Shown here piece by piece: positions 1-8,792 of a stretch of 64,000 bases of DNA. The notes beneath the pieces were generated by a model, which worked only from the letters and a program-made list of their open reading frames with translations, was not told where the DNA came from and searched no databases. The stretch covers positions 22,825 through 86,824 of the forward strand of contig CAZOOP010000009.1 in the NCBI GenBank assembly GCA_964581465.1, written 5' to 3'. Source of the DNA: WJMB01 sp964581465. Lineage in GTDB: Bacteria > RBG-13-66-14. A program made the position numbers and the translations under genes. Position 1 is the first letter of the stretch. Each line of letters starts with the position of its first letter.

Positions 1-34
1 CCCCACCACACCGCCGGATTGTGTTTTCTTGACT

Positions 35-57
35 CAGGGCCGTAGGCCCTGTTTTTG
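35..57 (+). terminator. Rho-independent terminator of an off-window gene
   Basis: A perfect 7-bp stem (CAGGCC-type arms, CAGGGCC and GGCCCTG) with a GTA loop is followed directly by five T. It probably ends a plus-strand gene lying before the window start. Confidence 0.7.
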
Positions 58-68
58 CTATCCCGCGA

Positions 69-256
69 GCCGACCTTCGCCTCCTAGACAATTAGAAATG
101 AACCTCGGATAAGACGGGTGCCGCGGCGGCGTTGGCACGTTTCTTGCGGAATCCGACGCTCCTTTTCGAGACAGACTCGGTCGCTCTGCTGCAAGAAACG
201 TGCCAACGCCGCCGCGGGGCAGGCTGAACGCCGAAATCGGGGCGGCGAAGGTCGGC
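69..256. repeat. Nested inverted-repeat element, copy 1
   Basis: The inner arms 121-147 and 191-217 form a perfect 27-bp inverted repeat around a 43-nt loop. They contain the family core GGCACGTTTCTTGC (134-147) and its complement (191-204). An outer perfect 13-bp inverted repeat (69-81 with 244-256) encloses them, with spacers of 39 and 26 nt. The short open frames running through it are palindrome artefacts. It lies 12 bp after a terminator. Confidence 0.9.
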
Positions 257-765
257 GGTTGCCGCGGGTTGAACGGCTGGCTTACACCGACGCCCCCTTC
301 GGCCGGCGCTACGCTGAGGTATCAACAGGTTTTTATCAGGAAGATACAAATCTAGGCTCAATCTCAATTGTTTTCAGAAGGCAATACATTAAGGGTTATT
401 ACTCGCTCTCGAACAGTTATTTATAGTTAAAGATCACTACATAATACTTGACCTACATTTATAATCATAGGGAGTTGTTTCGAGTAAAGCATCCTTGAGG
501 TATGCGCCATGTATTGTGTGGACTCGTCGACGCAGCTAGCCGATACAGATGCTAAAGTATGTAATAGAGTATGGTATCGCATACCCTATCCTGACCGAAA
601 CATGATTGTAATCTGCTGATAATACTCATGAAGACTCTTAAATACTTGTTTCATAACCGGTAATTAATAAAGTGACGGCTAATATAGGCGTGATAAAGAG
701 CAGATATAGATAACAGTGCGTTTGAATATTCCCTGAAGACGGCGTGCTACTTGGATCAAAGTCCA

Positions 766-887
766 TTAATAACAGGCAATAAGGACTTGCTAAATGAATG
801 CTTTAACAATAAAGTGCATTTCAGGGAAATGAATAACTACCCAACAAGCCGCACCCCAATCCGCCTGATTTGGTTCGAACACGTTCC
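766..887 (+). repeat. Dispersed repeat family R2, copy 1
   Basis: It begins TAATAACAGGCAATAAGGAC and ends TTTGGTTCGAACACGTTCC. The same ordered blocks occur at 46851-46980 and, inverted, at 50531-50661. The copies are diverged by eye but collinear over about 120-130 bp. A 60-codon open frame crosses it but is interrupted in the other copies. Confidence 0.7.
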
Positions 888-957
888 ATGGAGCCTAGAG
901 TTTTTTAGTTTAGGAGTTATCACACATGCCTGAGTAGGCGTATACCGCTAATAGCTA

Positions 958-1086
958 ATCATTATGTGCTTTATGGCTGCGCAAGTTGTCATTATACATG
1001 CGTGCCTGGTGGCGGAAAAGCAGACGTGTTCAAAGAGGGCGCTCCTAAGAGGACGCTCGGCTTCGGGTAGTCGCGACTCCTGATTC
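958..1086 (+). repeat. Dispersed repeat family R3, copy 1
   Basis: The segment beginning near ATTATGTGCTTTATGGCTG and running through CAGACGTGTTCAAAGAGG to CGACTCCTGATTCGC aligns collinearly with the reverse complement of 8346-8488. No coding function is apparent. Confidence 0.65.
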
Positions 1087-1808
1087 GCATTCCGGGCATC
1101 CTTGATAGAATGAGGCTGAATGCTTTCAAACAGTGGCTTTGGCAGATATGACAACTCTTTGGTTCGTCGAGCTGAAGGCCTTCGGGAGGTAGCTGTCCGC
1201 ACCTCCGTTCTAAATGCCGCTCTTTTTAAGTTTGCGTCGTCGGTTCAGTTTCAGGTGATCATCCCTTAGTTTACCCTCCGGCAGCTGCTCTTAATAGGCT
1301 GCCCGACAGGATCGCCGGCTTTCCGCCTTTGGTGGCCTCTTTAGTTGGTCGGGTTTGCCATTAATCCATCCTGAGGATAATAGGATCATGCTGTGTTATA
1401 AAGGATAAAATGACAACATATTAGCAATATCATCGGTCGAGCACGAGTGATAACCCCAGCGTTTATAGAATCTTGATAGATATGTTACAACTCAATATGT
1501 TGTCCCTATCCGAAGATGATTTGTGGCACTGATTGCTGACTTGGTAACTAGAATTCTGATAGTCAGAGAACAGGGGCCACTGATTGGCATTCAAGACCGT
1601 CAAGGCAAGAGCGCCAAGCAGAAAAGGACGCTAAATGCAATCCAATGGGAGCTTGTGCAGTCTCAGTCAGCTAATCCCCTCTTCGTTACGACACCCTTCA
1701 TTAAGCAGGAGAATAAAAACCCTGTCATAACGAGCCGCTCCCTGGGTTATTGATACTAGTTCCCTTCTTGTGTTGTTCTCTTTTTGAAGCGAATCGAAGT
1801 GAATCACG

Positions 1809-1834
1809 GTTGAGACTAAACGTTGAGACTAAAC
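1809..1834 (+). repeat. 13-bp perfect tandem repeat upstream of uvrA
   Basis: GTTGAGACTAAAC occurs twice without a gap (1809-1821, 1822-1834). At the junction it forms AACGTTGA, which recurs inside the 1934-1945 palindrome at the uvrA promoter. It may be a regulator site; this is inference. Confidence 0.6.
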
Positions 1835-1905
1835 ACTGTTTTTAATTTTCCACCGTGTCTCTCGTGGCGCCATTCTGACGCCCCTCACCGCTCATAATGG
1901 CGTCA

Positions 1906-1945
1906 TTGACTTACAGAATCTTTTACGATAAAGTTCAACGTTGAA
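1906..1945 (+). promoter_or_regulatory. uvrA promoter with palindromic operator candidate
   Basis: TTGACT (1906-1911) lies 17 bp from TAAAGT (1929-1934), a plausible sigma-70-type promoter about 100 nt before uvrA. The perfect palindrome TTCAACGTTGAA (1934-1945) abuts the -10 box and covers the expected start point, a position where a repressor such as LexA could block transcription. uvrA is SOS-controlled in many bacteria, but this is not a textbook SOS box. Confidence 0.5.
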
Positions 1946-2041
1946 TACCATTCTCTTCTCTCCGCTTCTTCGACGGTTAAAACAACTCAACCATAACGAG
2001 ACCCCGTGCGAATCCGGGGCGAACGAAGAATAGCGACGACA

Positions 2042-4981
2042 ATGGAACGGATCATCATCCGCGGCGCGCGGGAGCACAACCTCAAGAACGTCGATCTGGA
2101 GCTGCACCGGGACAGGCTGGTGGTCTTCACCGGTGTCTCCGGTTCGGGCAAGAGCTCCCTGGCCTTCGACACCCTCTACGCCGAGGGTCAGCGGCGCTAT
2201 GTGGAGAGCCTCTCCAGCTACGCCCGCCAGTTCCTAGGCCAGATGGAGAAGCCCCTGGTCGATCAGATCGTCGGCCTCTCGCCCACCATCAGCATTCAGC
2301 AGAAGGCGGCCAGCAGCAACCCGCGCTCCACCGTGGGGACGATCACCGAGATCCATGACTACCTGCGGGTGCTCTACGCCCGGGTGGGGCGGGCCCACTG
2401 TCCCCAGTGCGGACGGCCCATCGGCAGCCAGAGCGCCGAGCAGATAGTCGAAGAGGTGATGAAGCTGCCGCCGGGAACCCGCTTCATGGTCAACGCCCCG
2501 GTGGTGCGCAACCGCAAAGGCGAGTTCCGCAACCTGCTCGAGGGTCTGCGCCAGCAGGGTTACATCCGCGCCGTCGTCGACGGCGAGATGCGCGAGATAG
2601 CCGAGATCGAGGGCCTGGACAAGAAGCGTCACCACACCATCGACGTCGTCGTCGACCGTCTGATCGCCAGCGAGCGCATCCGTGCCCGGCTGACCGACTC
2701 CATCGAGACCGCCCTGCGCCTGGCCGAGGGCCTGGTGGCCGTCAAACTGGTCGAGCGCGACGGCGGAGAGGGGCTCTCCAACGCCGTCGCCGAGGCCGTG
2801 GCACGGTTGGCGGGGGAGAACGGCGACGAGGACACCGCCGGAGTCCAATTCGACGAGAACGGCGCCGCCCTGTTCAGCGAACACAACGCCTGTACGGCCT
2901 GCGGCGTCTCCTTCCCCGAGCTGACCCCGCAGATGTTCTCCTTCAACAGCCCCCAGGGGATGTGCCCTTCCTGCGGCGGCCTGGGCTCGACCCTCGAGGT
3001 CGACCCGGAGCTGGTGATCCCGGAGCCCACGCTGACGATCCGCGACGGCGCCGTGGCCGTCTGGGGTCGCATCGACGACAACAAGACCTGGCGCCTGGCC
3101 CGCCTGGAATCCCTGGCCCAGCACTACGGCTTCGACCTGGACACACCCTGGGAGGAACTCTCGGAGAAGGCCCGCGACATCATCCTCAACGGCTCCGGCG
3201 ACGAAGAGATCGAGTTCACCTGGGAGTACGAGCACGGCTCCGGCTCCAGCACCCACACCTACGCCGGGGTCATCGACAACCTCAAGCGCCTGCACCGTGA
3301 CACCAAATCCGAGAGCGCTCGGGCCTTCTACAGCAAGTTCTTCTCCAGCCAGCCCTGCCGTGTCTGCCACGGCAAGAAGCTGCGGCCCGAGGCTCTGGCC
3401 GTCACCGTCGGCGGGTACAACATCCAGGAGCTGGGCGAACTCTCCATCCAGGAACTGCTGGGCTTTTTCAACGCCCTCGAGCTCACCGACGCCGAAGCCC
3501 ACATCGCCCGCGAGCTGCTCAAGGAGGTTGCCAGCCGCCTCTCCTTCCTGGTCAACGTCGGCCTCTACTACCTGACCCTCAACCGCTCGGCGCCCAGCCT
3601 CTCCGGCGGCGAGGCCCAACGCATCCGCCTGGCCTCCCAGATAGGCTGCGGACTGGTCGGCGTGCTCTACATCCTCGACGAACCCTCCATCGGCCTGCAT
3701 CACCGTGATAACGTCAAGCTGATCAAGACCCTGACCGACCTGCGCGACCTGGGCAACTCCGTCCTCGTCGTCGAGCACGACGAGGAGACCATCCGCTCCG
3801 CCGATCAGGTCGTCGACTTCGGCCCCGGCGCCGGCCACCTCGGCGGGCGCATCGTCGCCCAGGGCACCCCCGAGGAGGTGATGGGCAATCCGCGCTCGCT
3901 GACCGGCCGCTACCTCAAGAGCGAGCTGTCCATCCCCATCCCCAAGCGCCGCCGCCGCGGCAACGGCAACTATCTCGAGCTCGACGGCGCCACCTTCCAC
4001 AATCTCAAGAACGTCGACCTGCGCATCCCCTTGGGAACCTTCACCTGCGTAACCGGAGTCTCCGGCTCGGGAAAGAGTTCGCTGATCAACGAGACCCTGT
4101 ATCCGGCCCTGGCCACCGCGCTGCGTCAGACCCGGCTCCCGGCCGGACCCTACGCCTCCCTGGGCGGGATCAAGCACGTCGACAAGGTCATCGACATCGA
4201 CCAGAGCCCCATCGGCCGCACGCCGCGCTCCAACCCCGCCACCTACGTCAAGGTCTTCGACCACATCCGCCGGCTCTTCGCCCAGCTCCCCGCCGCCAAG
4301 GTCCGCGGCTACTCCCCCGGTCGCTTCAGCTTCAACGTCCGCGGCGGACGCTGCGAGGCCTGCCAAGGCGACGGAGTCAACAAGATCGAGATGCACTTCC
4401 TGCCCGACCTCTACGTCACCTGCGAGGTCTGCAAGGGCAAGCGCTACAACAAGGAAACCCTCAACGTCCGCTACCGGGGACACAACATCTCCGAGGTTCT
4501 CGAGATGGACGTTTCCGAGGCCCTCGAGCTCTTCGCCAACATCCCCCAGATCGCCCGTATGCTGGAGACCCTGGCCAGCGTCGGCCTGGACTACGTCAAG
4601 CTCGGTCAGCCCGCCACGACCCTCTCCGGCGGCGAGGCCCAGCGCGTCAAGCTCGCCCGCGAGCTGACCAAACGCTCCACCGGCAAGACCGTCTACATCC
4701 TCGACGAGCCCACCACGGGCCTGCACTTCGCCGACATCGCCAAGCTGCTCTCCGTCCTGCAGACCTTCGTCGACAACGGCAACACCGTCATCGTCATCGA
4801 GCACAATCTCGACGTGATCAAGAACGCCGACTACATTGTCGACCTGGGACCCGAGGGCGGTGAGGACGGCGGGCGGATCATCGCCCGCGGCACCCCCGAA
4901 GAGGTCGCCGCCAACGAAACCAGCTACACCGGTGTCGCCCTACGCACCGTGCTGCCCGGTATCGACGCCAACGTGGCCTGA
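2042..4981 (+). CDS. uvrA: Excinuclease ABC subunit A
   Basis: UvrA is the damage-sensing ATPase of nucleotide excision repair; as a dimer it loads UvrB onto lesions. The 979-residue product is full length. It has the first Walker A at residues 31-39 (GVSGSGKSS) and a CxxC...CxxC zinc module near residues 285-315 (CTAC...CPSC). An LSGGEAQRIRLA signature precedes LDEPSIGLHH. A second Walker A (GVSGSGKSS), a second zinc module (CEAC...CEVC) and LSGGEAQRVKLA with LDEPTTGLHF follow. I start at ATG 2042, giving the usual MERIIIRGAREHNLKN opening, rather than at an in-frame GTG at 2006. It is alone, followed 10 bp later by a nested inverted repeat. A long minus-strand frame across it is a composition shadow. 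Confidence 0.98.
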   Translation: MERIIIRGAREHNLKNVDLELHRDRLVVFTGVSGSGKSSLAFDTLYAEGQRRYVESLSSYARQFLGQMEKPLVDQIVGLSPTISIQQKAASSNPRSTVGTITEIHDYLRVLYARVGRAHCPQCGRPIGSQSAEQIVEEVMKLPPGTRFMVNAPVVRNRKGEFRNLLEGLRQQGYIRAVVDGEMREIAEIEGLDKKRHHTIDVVVDRLIASERIRARLTDSIETALRLAEGLVAVKLVERDGGEGLSNAVAEAVARLAGENGDEDTAGVQFDENGAALFSEHNACTACGVSFPELTPQMFSFNSPQGMCPSCGGLGSTLEVDPELVIPEPTLTIRDGAVAVWGRIDDNKTWRLARLESLAQHYGFDLDTPWEELSEKARDIILNGSGDEEIEFTWEYEHGSGSSTHTYAGVIDNLKRLHRDTKSESARAFYSKFFSSQPCRVCHGKKLRPEALAVTVGGYNIQELGELSIQELLGFFNALELTDAEAHIARELLKEVASRLSFLVNVGLYYLTLNRSAPSLSGGEAQRIRLASQIGCGLVGVLYILDEPSIGLHHRDNVKLIKTLTDLRDLGNSVLVVEHDEETIRSADQVVDFGPGAGHLGGRIVAQGTPEEVMGNPRSLTGRYLKSELSIPIPKRRRRGNGNYLELDGATFHNLKNVDLRIPLGTFTCVTGVSGSGKSSLINETLYPALATALRQTRLPAGPYASLGGIKHVDKVIDIDQSPIGRTPRSNPATYVKVFDHIRRLFAQLPAAKVRGYSPGRFSFNVRGGRCEACQGDGVNKIEMHFLPDLYVTCEVCKGKRYNKETLNVRYRGHNISEVLEMDVSEALELFANIPQIARMLETLASVGLDYVKLGQPATTLSGGEAQRVKLARELTKRSTGKTVYILDEPTTGLHFADIAKLLSVLQTFVDNGNTVIVIEHNLDVIKNADYIVDLGPEGGEDGGRIIARGTPEEVAANETSYTGVALRTVLPGIDANVA

Positions 4982-4991
4982 GCAGGCCCCG

Positions 4992-5209
4992 GCGCGACAC
5001 CGGCGTGCCGTCCTGGGCTGATTGTCGCGCCCCACTAGGCGGTTTTGGCACGTTTCTTGCAATCCCTCTCGCGCGCCCGTTCCCCCTAGAGGTCGCTGGA
5101 ACCGCCGCGGGCCGTCGCCGGTGAGAAAGTGATAGCAAGAAACGTGCCAAAACCGCCTAGTGGGGCGCGATCCAGTGGTGAAGGTTCAAGGGGCTTGCCG
5201 GTGTCGCGC
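4992..5209. repeat. Nested inverted-repeat element, copy 2
   Basis: This copy has the longest inner stem: 36 bp perfect, 5025-5060 with 5135-5170, around a 74-nt loop. The extension beside the core is GGTTTT, paired with AAAACC. The outer stem is a perfect 13 bp (4992-5004 with 5197-5209) with spacers of 20 and 26 nt. It starts 10 bp after the uvrA stop and ends 64 bp before the next start. No T-run follows, so it is not a standard terminator. Confidence 0.92.
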
Positions 5210-5273
5210 TGGCGGGCGGGACGCTGCAAGATTGTCGGCAACCTATACCCCGCACATTTTCGGAGGCGCATTA

Positions 5274-5975
5274 ATGAGCAAGTTCTTAACCGCCGCGTTG
5301 ATCATCATTCTCGTGTTCATCGCCGGTTGCGACGGCGAGGGCGGCGGCGACGGCGTCAGCTATGAGTCCGTCCAGACCGACGCCGAGGGCGTCGAGACGG
5401 CGTACACCTGCACGATCAGCGAGATGTTCGGCGGCGCTTGCTACCGGATGAGTTGGGAGACCGCCGAGGGCGAGGAGGCCTTCAGCGGTTACGGCGTGCC
5501 TTTCGGTGAAGACCTGTTGACGGTGGGTTACGCTCCGGCGACGCTCAAGCACTACGTCGGGGCCTACCGGATGACCGACGCCGGTCTGGCGGGCATCTGG
5601 ACCAACGGCTTCGAGTCCGGTGTGGAGACGATGGGCGAGGCCTCGGAGCCGCCGACGGCGGTGGAGTGGGACCTGCCCCGGGAGTTGGACTTCGCTGGGA
5701 CCAACCCCGACGGCAGCGAATACGGCGGTTACCTCAGCGTGGCTGTTTTCGGCACCGGTCCCTCGCGCGGGGTGATGATCACCCAGCACGCCGGCTCCGA
5801 GAGCTACCAGGGCCGGGCGCTCTACCTGGGTGACGCCGTGGTGGTGGTTTATCAGCTCGGTCTGGAGCTGACCGTCCAGTACTACGTTCCCGATGGTGAA
5901 GGCGGCTGGAGCGGCGAATGGTACGCCGACGGCGCCCCGAGCCTGGGAACGGAAACCATGATGCCGCGGAACTAG
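5274..5975 (+). CDS. Putative lipoprotein, paralogue of the next gene
   Basis: The 233-residue product starts at ATG 5274 behind CGGAGG. Its N-terminus is a lipoprotein signal (hydrophobic run ending IAGC), so it should be anchored to a membrane by an acylated Cys. The mature part is acidic and beta-rich with two similar halves; the first ends DAGLAGIWTNG and the second ends GGWSGEWYADG. The following gene carries the equivalent motifs DAGLAGLWSDG and GDGWSGVWF. I do not recognise the family. The two genes are 3 nt apart and probably co-transcribed. A longer frame reaching back to 5160 would run into the repeat and is rejected. Confidence 0.8.
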   Translation: MSKFLTAALIIILVFIAGCDGEGGGDGVSYESVQTDAEGVETAYTCTISEMFGGACYRMSWETAEGEEAFSGYGVPFGEDLLTVGYAPATLKHYVGAYRMTDAGLAGIWTNGFESGVETMGEASEPPTAVEWDLPRELDFAGTNPDGSEYGGYLSVAVFGTGPSRGVMITQHAGSESYQGRALYLGDAVVVVYQLGLELTVQYYVPDGEGGWSGEWYADGAPSLGTETMMPRN

Positions 5976-5978
5976 GAT

Positions 5979-6656
5979 TTGAACACACGCGCACAGCTCA
6001 GCTTCATCGCCTGTCTGTTGGTGAGTTTCGGTTCGGTCGCCCGGGCCGGGGTTTATCCTTTGGAGGGGTGCAATCCCGACGGCGAAGCCTACTCCGGCGA
6101 GCTCGAGGTTCGCGAGCACTCGCCGGGCCTGCTGCGCTTGGGCTGGCTTTTCGGTGGTCGTGAGCTGCTCTGGGCCTGGGCGGCGCCCTTCGCCGACGAC
6201 CTGCTCGGCGCGGTGGTCGTCGACGGCGACGAGGTGCTGGTCGAGGTCTTCCGTGTCGCTGACGCCGGCCTGGCCGGCCTGTGGAGCGACGGTCTGGCCC
6301 ACGGTTTCGAGGAGGTCGGCGAGCCTCCGGAGCCGCCCGCGGCGCTGGACCTCGAGGGCAACCGGGTCTACCGCTTCACCCGTCAGGCTGCCGACGGTTT
6401 TCCAGTCACCGGCGAGGTGACCCTCTCCGCCGTTCCCGACGCCGCTCCGGGCATCGCTCGGGTGCGCTGGGAGTTCGCCGGTGAAACCGCCGAGCACATC
6501 GGAGAGGCCCTCCGCGTTGAAGGCGGACTGGCGGCTGTCTTCCGAACCAACGCCGGTCCGGGCCTGGTCTGCCTGGAAGTCGACGGCGACGGCTGGAGCG
6601 GAGTCTGGTTCGTTACGGGAATGGATAAACCGCTGCCCGTGGAGTGGCGGCGCTGA
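5979..6656 (+). CDS. Putative secreted protein, paralogue of the previous gene
   Basis: The 225-residue product starts at TTG 5979, 3 nt after the previous stop, so translational coupling is likely. It has a signal peptide ending near VARA and no lipobox, unlike its lipoprotein neighbour. Two halves each close with a W-rich motif (GLAGLWSDG; GWSGVWFVTG). The pairing suggests one anchored and one soluble version of the same fold. Function is unknown; no catalytic motif is visible. Confidence 0.75.
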   Translation: MNTRAQLSFIACLLVSFGSVARAGVYPLEGCNPDGEAYSGELEVREHSPGLLRLGWLFGGRELLWAWAAPFADDLLGAVVVDGDEVLVEVFRVADAGLAGLWSDGLAHGFEEVGEPPEPPAALDLEGNRVYRFTRQAADGFPVTGEVTLSAVPDAAPGIARVRWEFAGETAEHIGEALRVEGGLAAVFRTNAGPGLVCLEVDGDGWSGVWFVTGMDKPLPVEWRR

Positions 6657-6682
6657 GTTTACAGTCATCCCACGGGCCGGGG

Positions 6683-6712
6683 TTGGTGATTCCACGGCGC
6701 CCCGGCTATACT
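6683..6712 (+). promoter_or_regulatory. Promoter of the six-repeat lipoprotein gene
   Basis: TTGGTG (6683-6688), an 18-bp spacer and TATACT (6707-6712) lie 46 bp before the start codon. Confidence 0.5.
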
Positions 6713-6757
6713 GTTGTTACATTGCGGATCCCATACCTCAAGCTAAGGAGGAAGTTG

Positions 6758-7756
6758 ATGAAGAGGTTCCCGACGTGGCTGTTGATCCTGACCCTGGTAT
6801 TGAGCCTGGGCTTAGTGGTCGGCTGCGAGGACGAGGGTGAAGAGGTCGACGAGGATGTCGCCTCCGACGGCCCGCCCGAAGGCGTCAGCACGACGGCCGA
6901 GGAAGACGAAGGCCAACCGGCCCCCAACACCGCCTCCGGCGGTGGTGGCAAGGGCTACGCCCTGTCCGCCTTCTACGACAACGCCATGGACGATTACCTG
7001 ATCTACGCCCTGGACTCCGCCGGCCAGCTCTGGTGGAGCATCCAGGGTTCCTGGGAGGCCGACGGCAAACCCTGTCCCGGCAAGGCCCCCTTCGACCTCA
7101 CGGCCTTCTACGATCCCGCCGACGACGAGTGGCTGGTCTTCGCCCTCGATTCCGCCGGCGATCTGTACGTCTCCGGCGCCGAGGAGTGGATCCCCTACGA
7201 GTTGCCTTCCCTGCCGGGCAAGGCCCCCTACCGGCTCAGCGGCTTCTACGACAGCGCTCTGGACGATTACCTGATTTACGCCCTGGACTCCGCCGGCCAG
7301 CTCTGGTATGTCACCCCGGACGGCTGGCAGAAAGACGGCAGCCCCTGCCCGGGCAAGGCCCCCTTCGACCTCTCGGCCTTCTACGATCCCGCCGCCGACA
7401 ACTGGCTGGTCTACGCGCTGGATTCCCAGGGCGGGTTCTACCAGTCCGGCGCCACCGAGTGGACCAACCTGGAGGTCCCCCTCTCCGGCAAGGCCCCCCT
7501 GCGCCTGGCCGCTTTTTACGATTCGGCCATCGACGATTACGCCATACTGGGGCTGGACGCCGCCGGAACGATCAGCAGCGCCAACCCCGACGGCTGGGTC
7601 GAGATCCTGGGCGGCTGCCCGGCCAAGGCTCCCCTGGACCTTACCGCCTTCTACGATCCGGAACTCGATGACTACATCGTCTACGTCATCGGCGCCGACG
7701 GCGCCCTCTACACCAGCGACGGCGAGAACTGGCGGGAGGCCTGCGGCAAGATCTAG
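6758..7756 (+). CDS. Lipoprotein with six-fold repeat, probable beta-propeller
   Basis: The 332-residue product starts at ATG 6758 behind AAGGAGG. It has a lipoprotein signal ending LVVGC, an acidic and Ser/Gly/Pro-rich linker (about residues 24-65), then six repeats of about 45 residues. Each runs GKAPxxLxAFYD, then DDYLIYALDSAGxLW, then a W-containing turn. Odd and even repeats differ: odd units keep DDYLIY, even units keep DPA and LYxSG, so the array looks built from a 90-residue doublet. Six blades would close a propeller. It probably displays a binding surface at the cell envelope; the ligand is unknown. It has its own promoter and terminator. Confidence 0.85.
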   Translation: MKRFPTWLLILTLVLSLGLVVGCEDEGEEVDEDVASDGPPEGVSTTAEEDEGQPAPNTASGGGGKGYALSAFYDNAMDDYLIYALDSAGQLWWSIQGSWEADGKPCPGKAPFDLTAFYDPADDEWLVFALDSAGDLYVSGAEEWIPYELPSLPGKAPYRLSGFYDSALDDYLIYALDSAGQLWYVTPDGWQKDGSPCPGKAPFDLSAFYDPAADNWLVYALDSQGGFYQSGATEWTNLEVPLSGKAPLRLAAFYDSAIDDYAILGLDAAGTISSANPDGWVEILGGCPAKAPLDLTAFYDPELDDYIVYVIGADGALYTSDGENWREACGKI

Positions 7757-7778
7757 CCATCCTCCGTTTGAGAACGCA

Positions 7779-7810
7779 AAACAGGCGCTTCGGCGCCTGT
7801 TTCTTCTTTG
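7779..7810 (+). terminator. Rho-independent terminator
   Basis: The stem ACAGGCGC / GCGCCTGT has a TTCG tetraloop and is followed by TTCTTCTTT, 25 bp after the stop of the six-repeat lipoprotein gene. Confidence 0.85.
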
Positions 7811-7914
7811 GGGTTATCGCCTGATACTGAAGCGACGTTGAAAAGACGATGAGCGGCGTTTAGAGCGGAAGTGCTGACTACTACCTCACGAAGGGCTCCA
7901 GAGTATAAAGCAAT

Positions 7915-8271
7915 AGGGATTATCACTCGCACCTGATCCGACTCATCCGGCGAATAGACTGTCATTGGTTGCTTTATAGCTATTTATCGACGCCATTGTC
8001 ATACCGCTGCATTGTCATACCGCTGCATGGTGGCGATGCACCTGGACCTGCGTTGAGTTCCGCCGGAAGCCGAAGGCTGTTGGTTCCGCTCAGGAGTCGA
8101 CCACGCCGTGAGTAAATGATCTGCTGACGACGCTCTATTGTCTGCTCTAGCAGCTTCAACCGCTATCCTCCTTCCCTGGTTGACGCCTCGCTGCTGGTTT
8201 TTACCAAGCCACCTTCTCGAGGCGGCTTTCCTGAGTTGCGAATACTTGGTTCAGTTTCTGGTGATGATTCC
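7915..8271 (+). repeat. Dispersed repeat family R1, copy A
   Basis: Ordered blocks seen also at 31105-31441, 50742-51025 and inverted at 63543-63835 are TTATCACTCG, CCATTGTCATACCGC, AGTTCCGCCGGAAGCC, GTTGGTTCCGCTCAGG, GATCTGCTGAC, GTTGACGCC, and CTGAGTTGCGAA...TTCAGTTTCTGGTGATGAT. This copy also has a 16-bp internal tandem duplication (ATTGTCATACCGCTGC, about 8005). It is AT-richer than the genes, and no frame is conserved between copies. Confidence 0.8.
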
Positions 8272-8345
8272 AAGCAATAAATGTACTTCGATATCTGATA
8301 AATTCACTAACAGGGAGCATATTTAGCCCCCTTAACTGTGAAGCC

Positions 8346-8488
8346 AAGGATGTAAGTCAGGAGTCGCCTCTAACCGAAGCTCAGCGTTCTATTAGAAGCG
8401 TCCTCTTCAAGCACGTCTGGTTTTCTGCCAACAGGCTACGCACGTACAGTGAGAGCTTGCACAACTATAAGGCACATAATATCAAGCG
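8346..8488 (-). repeat. Dispersed repeat family R3, copy 2
   Basis: The reverse complement aligns along its length with 958-1086 (for example GACGTGCTTGAAGAGG against GACGTGTTCAAAGAGG, and CGACTCCTGA shared). It follows R1 copy A by 75 bp in opposite orientation. Confidence 0.65.
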
Positions 8489-8792
8489 ATCAGCCATATA
8501 TGCCTGTTTATGAACGTGTGATAATCACAAATCTAAAAGACATGCCACAGTTTCTGCCGCTGTTGTTTAAGCCAGGGGCCTCATGAGAGACAGCATGACG
8601 GTCTAGTAGGTGGATGAATAGGTTTACTTCCATTTAATACCATTGGTTTTTCAAATATCTGGAACAGGACGTGAGTGATGCCAAGCTGATCGGCTTCGCC
8701 GTTTGAAGGGGGAGATTATCGAGCCGGGTCTTTCGGGGGAAACGTACCCGCGCAAATCTGGATGGACCCGGGCGGCAGAGCTTTGTTGTATC
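8489..8792. other. Intergenic DNA, nothing recognised
   Basis: About 300 bp of AT-richer sequence lies between R3 copy 2 and the 3' end of the minus-strand lipoprotein gene. I see no gene or strong terminator. Confidence 0.5.

Larger units (their letters stand above)
257..1808. other. AT-rich non-coding stretch with dispersed repeats
   Basis: No frame here has a recognisable protein, a good ribosome site or the GC-rich third positions of the neighbouring genes. The base composition is clearly AT-richer than the coding DNA. It holds copies of the R2 (766-887) and R3 (958-1086) families and a short match to the end of R1 (about 1226-1262, GGTTCAGTTTCAGGTGATC). Confidence 0.6.

Noticed and set aside
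92..426. Short frames around the first nested repeat
   Set aside because: They read through palindrome arms on both strands and share the same peptide fragments (RWHVSC, KKRANA) with frames in every other copy of the repeat.
751..933. 60-codon frame over R2 copy 1
   Set aside because: The frame is not kept in the other R2 copies, has no good ribosome site and lies in AT-rich repeat DNA.
1523..1753. 76-codon frame starting with TTG
   Set aside because: No recognisable protein or ribosome site, and composition unlike the neighbouring genes.
2234..4804. 856-codon open frame on the minus strand across uvrA
   Set aside because: It is antisense to a complete uvrA and has no family resemblance; long antisense frames are expected in GC-rich DNA.
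4992..5209. Nested repeat as an ordinary rho-independent terminator
   Set aside because: The stems are much longer than usual, there is no T-run, the core is conserved between loci, and one copy lies in a divergent promoter region.
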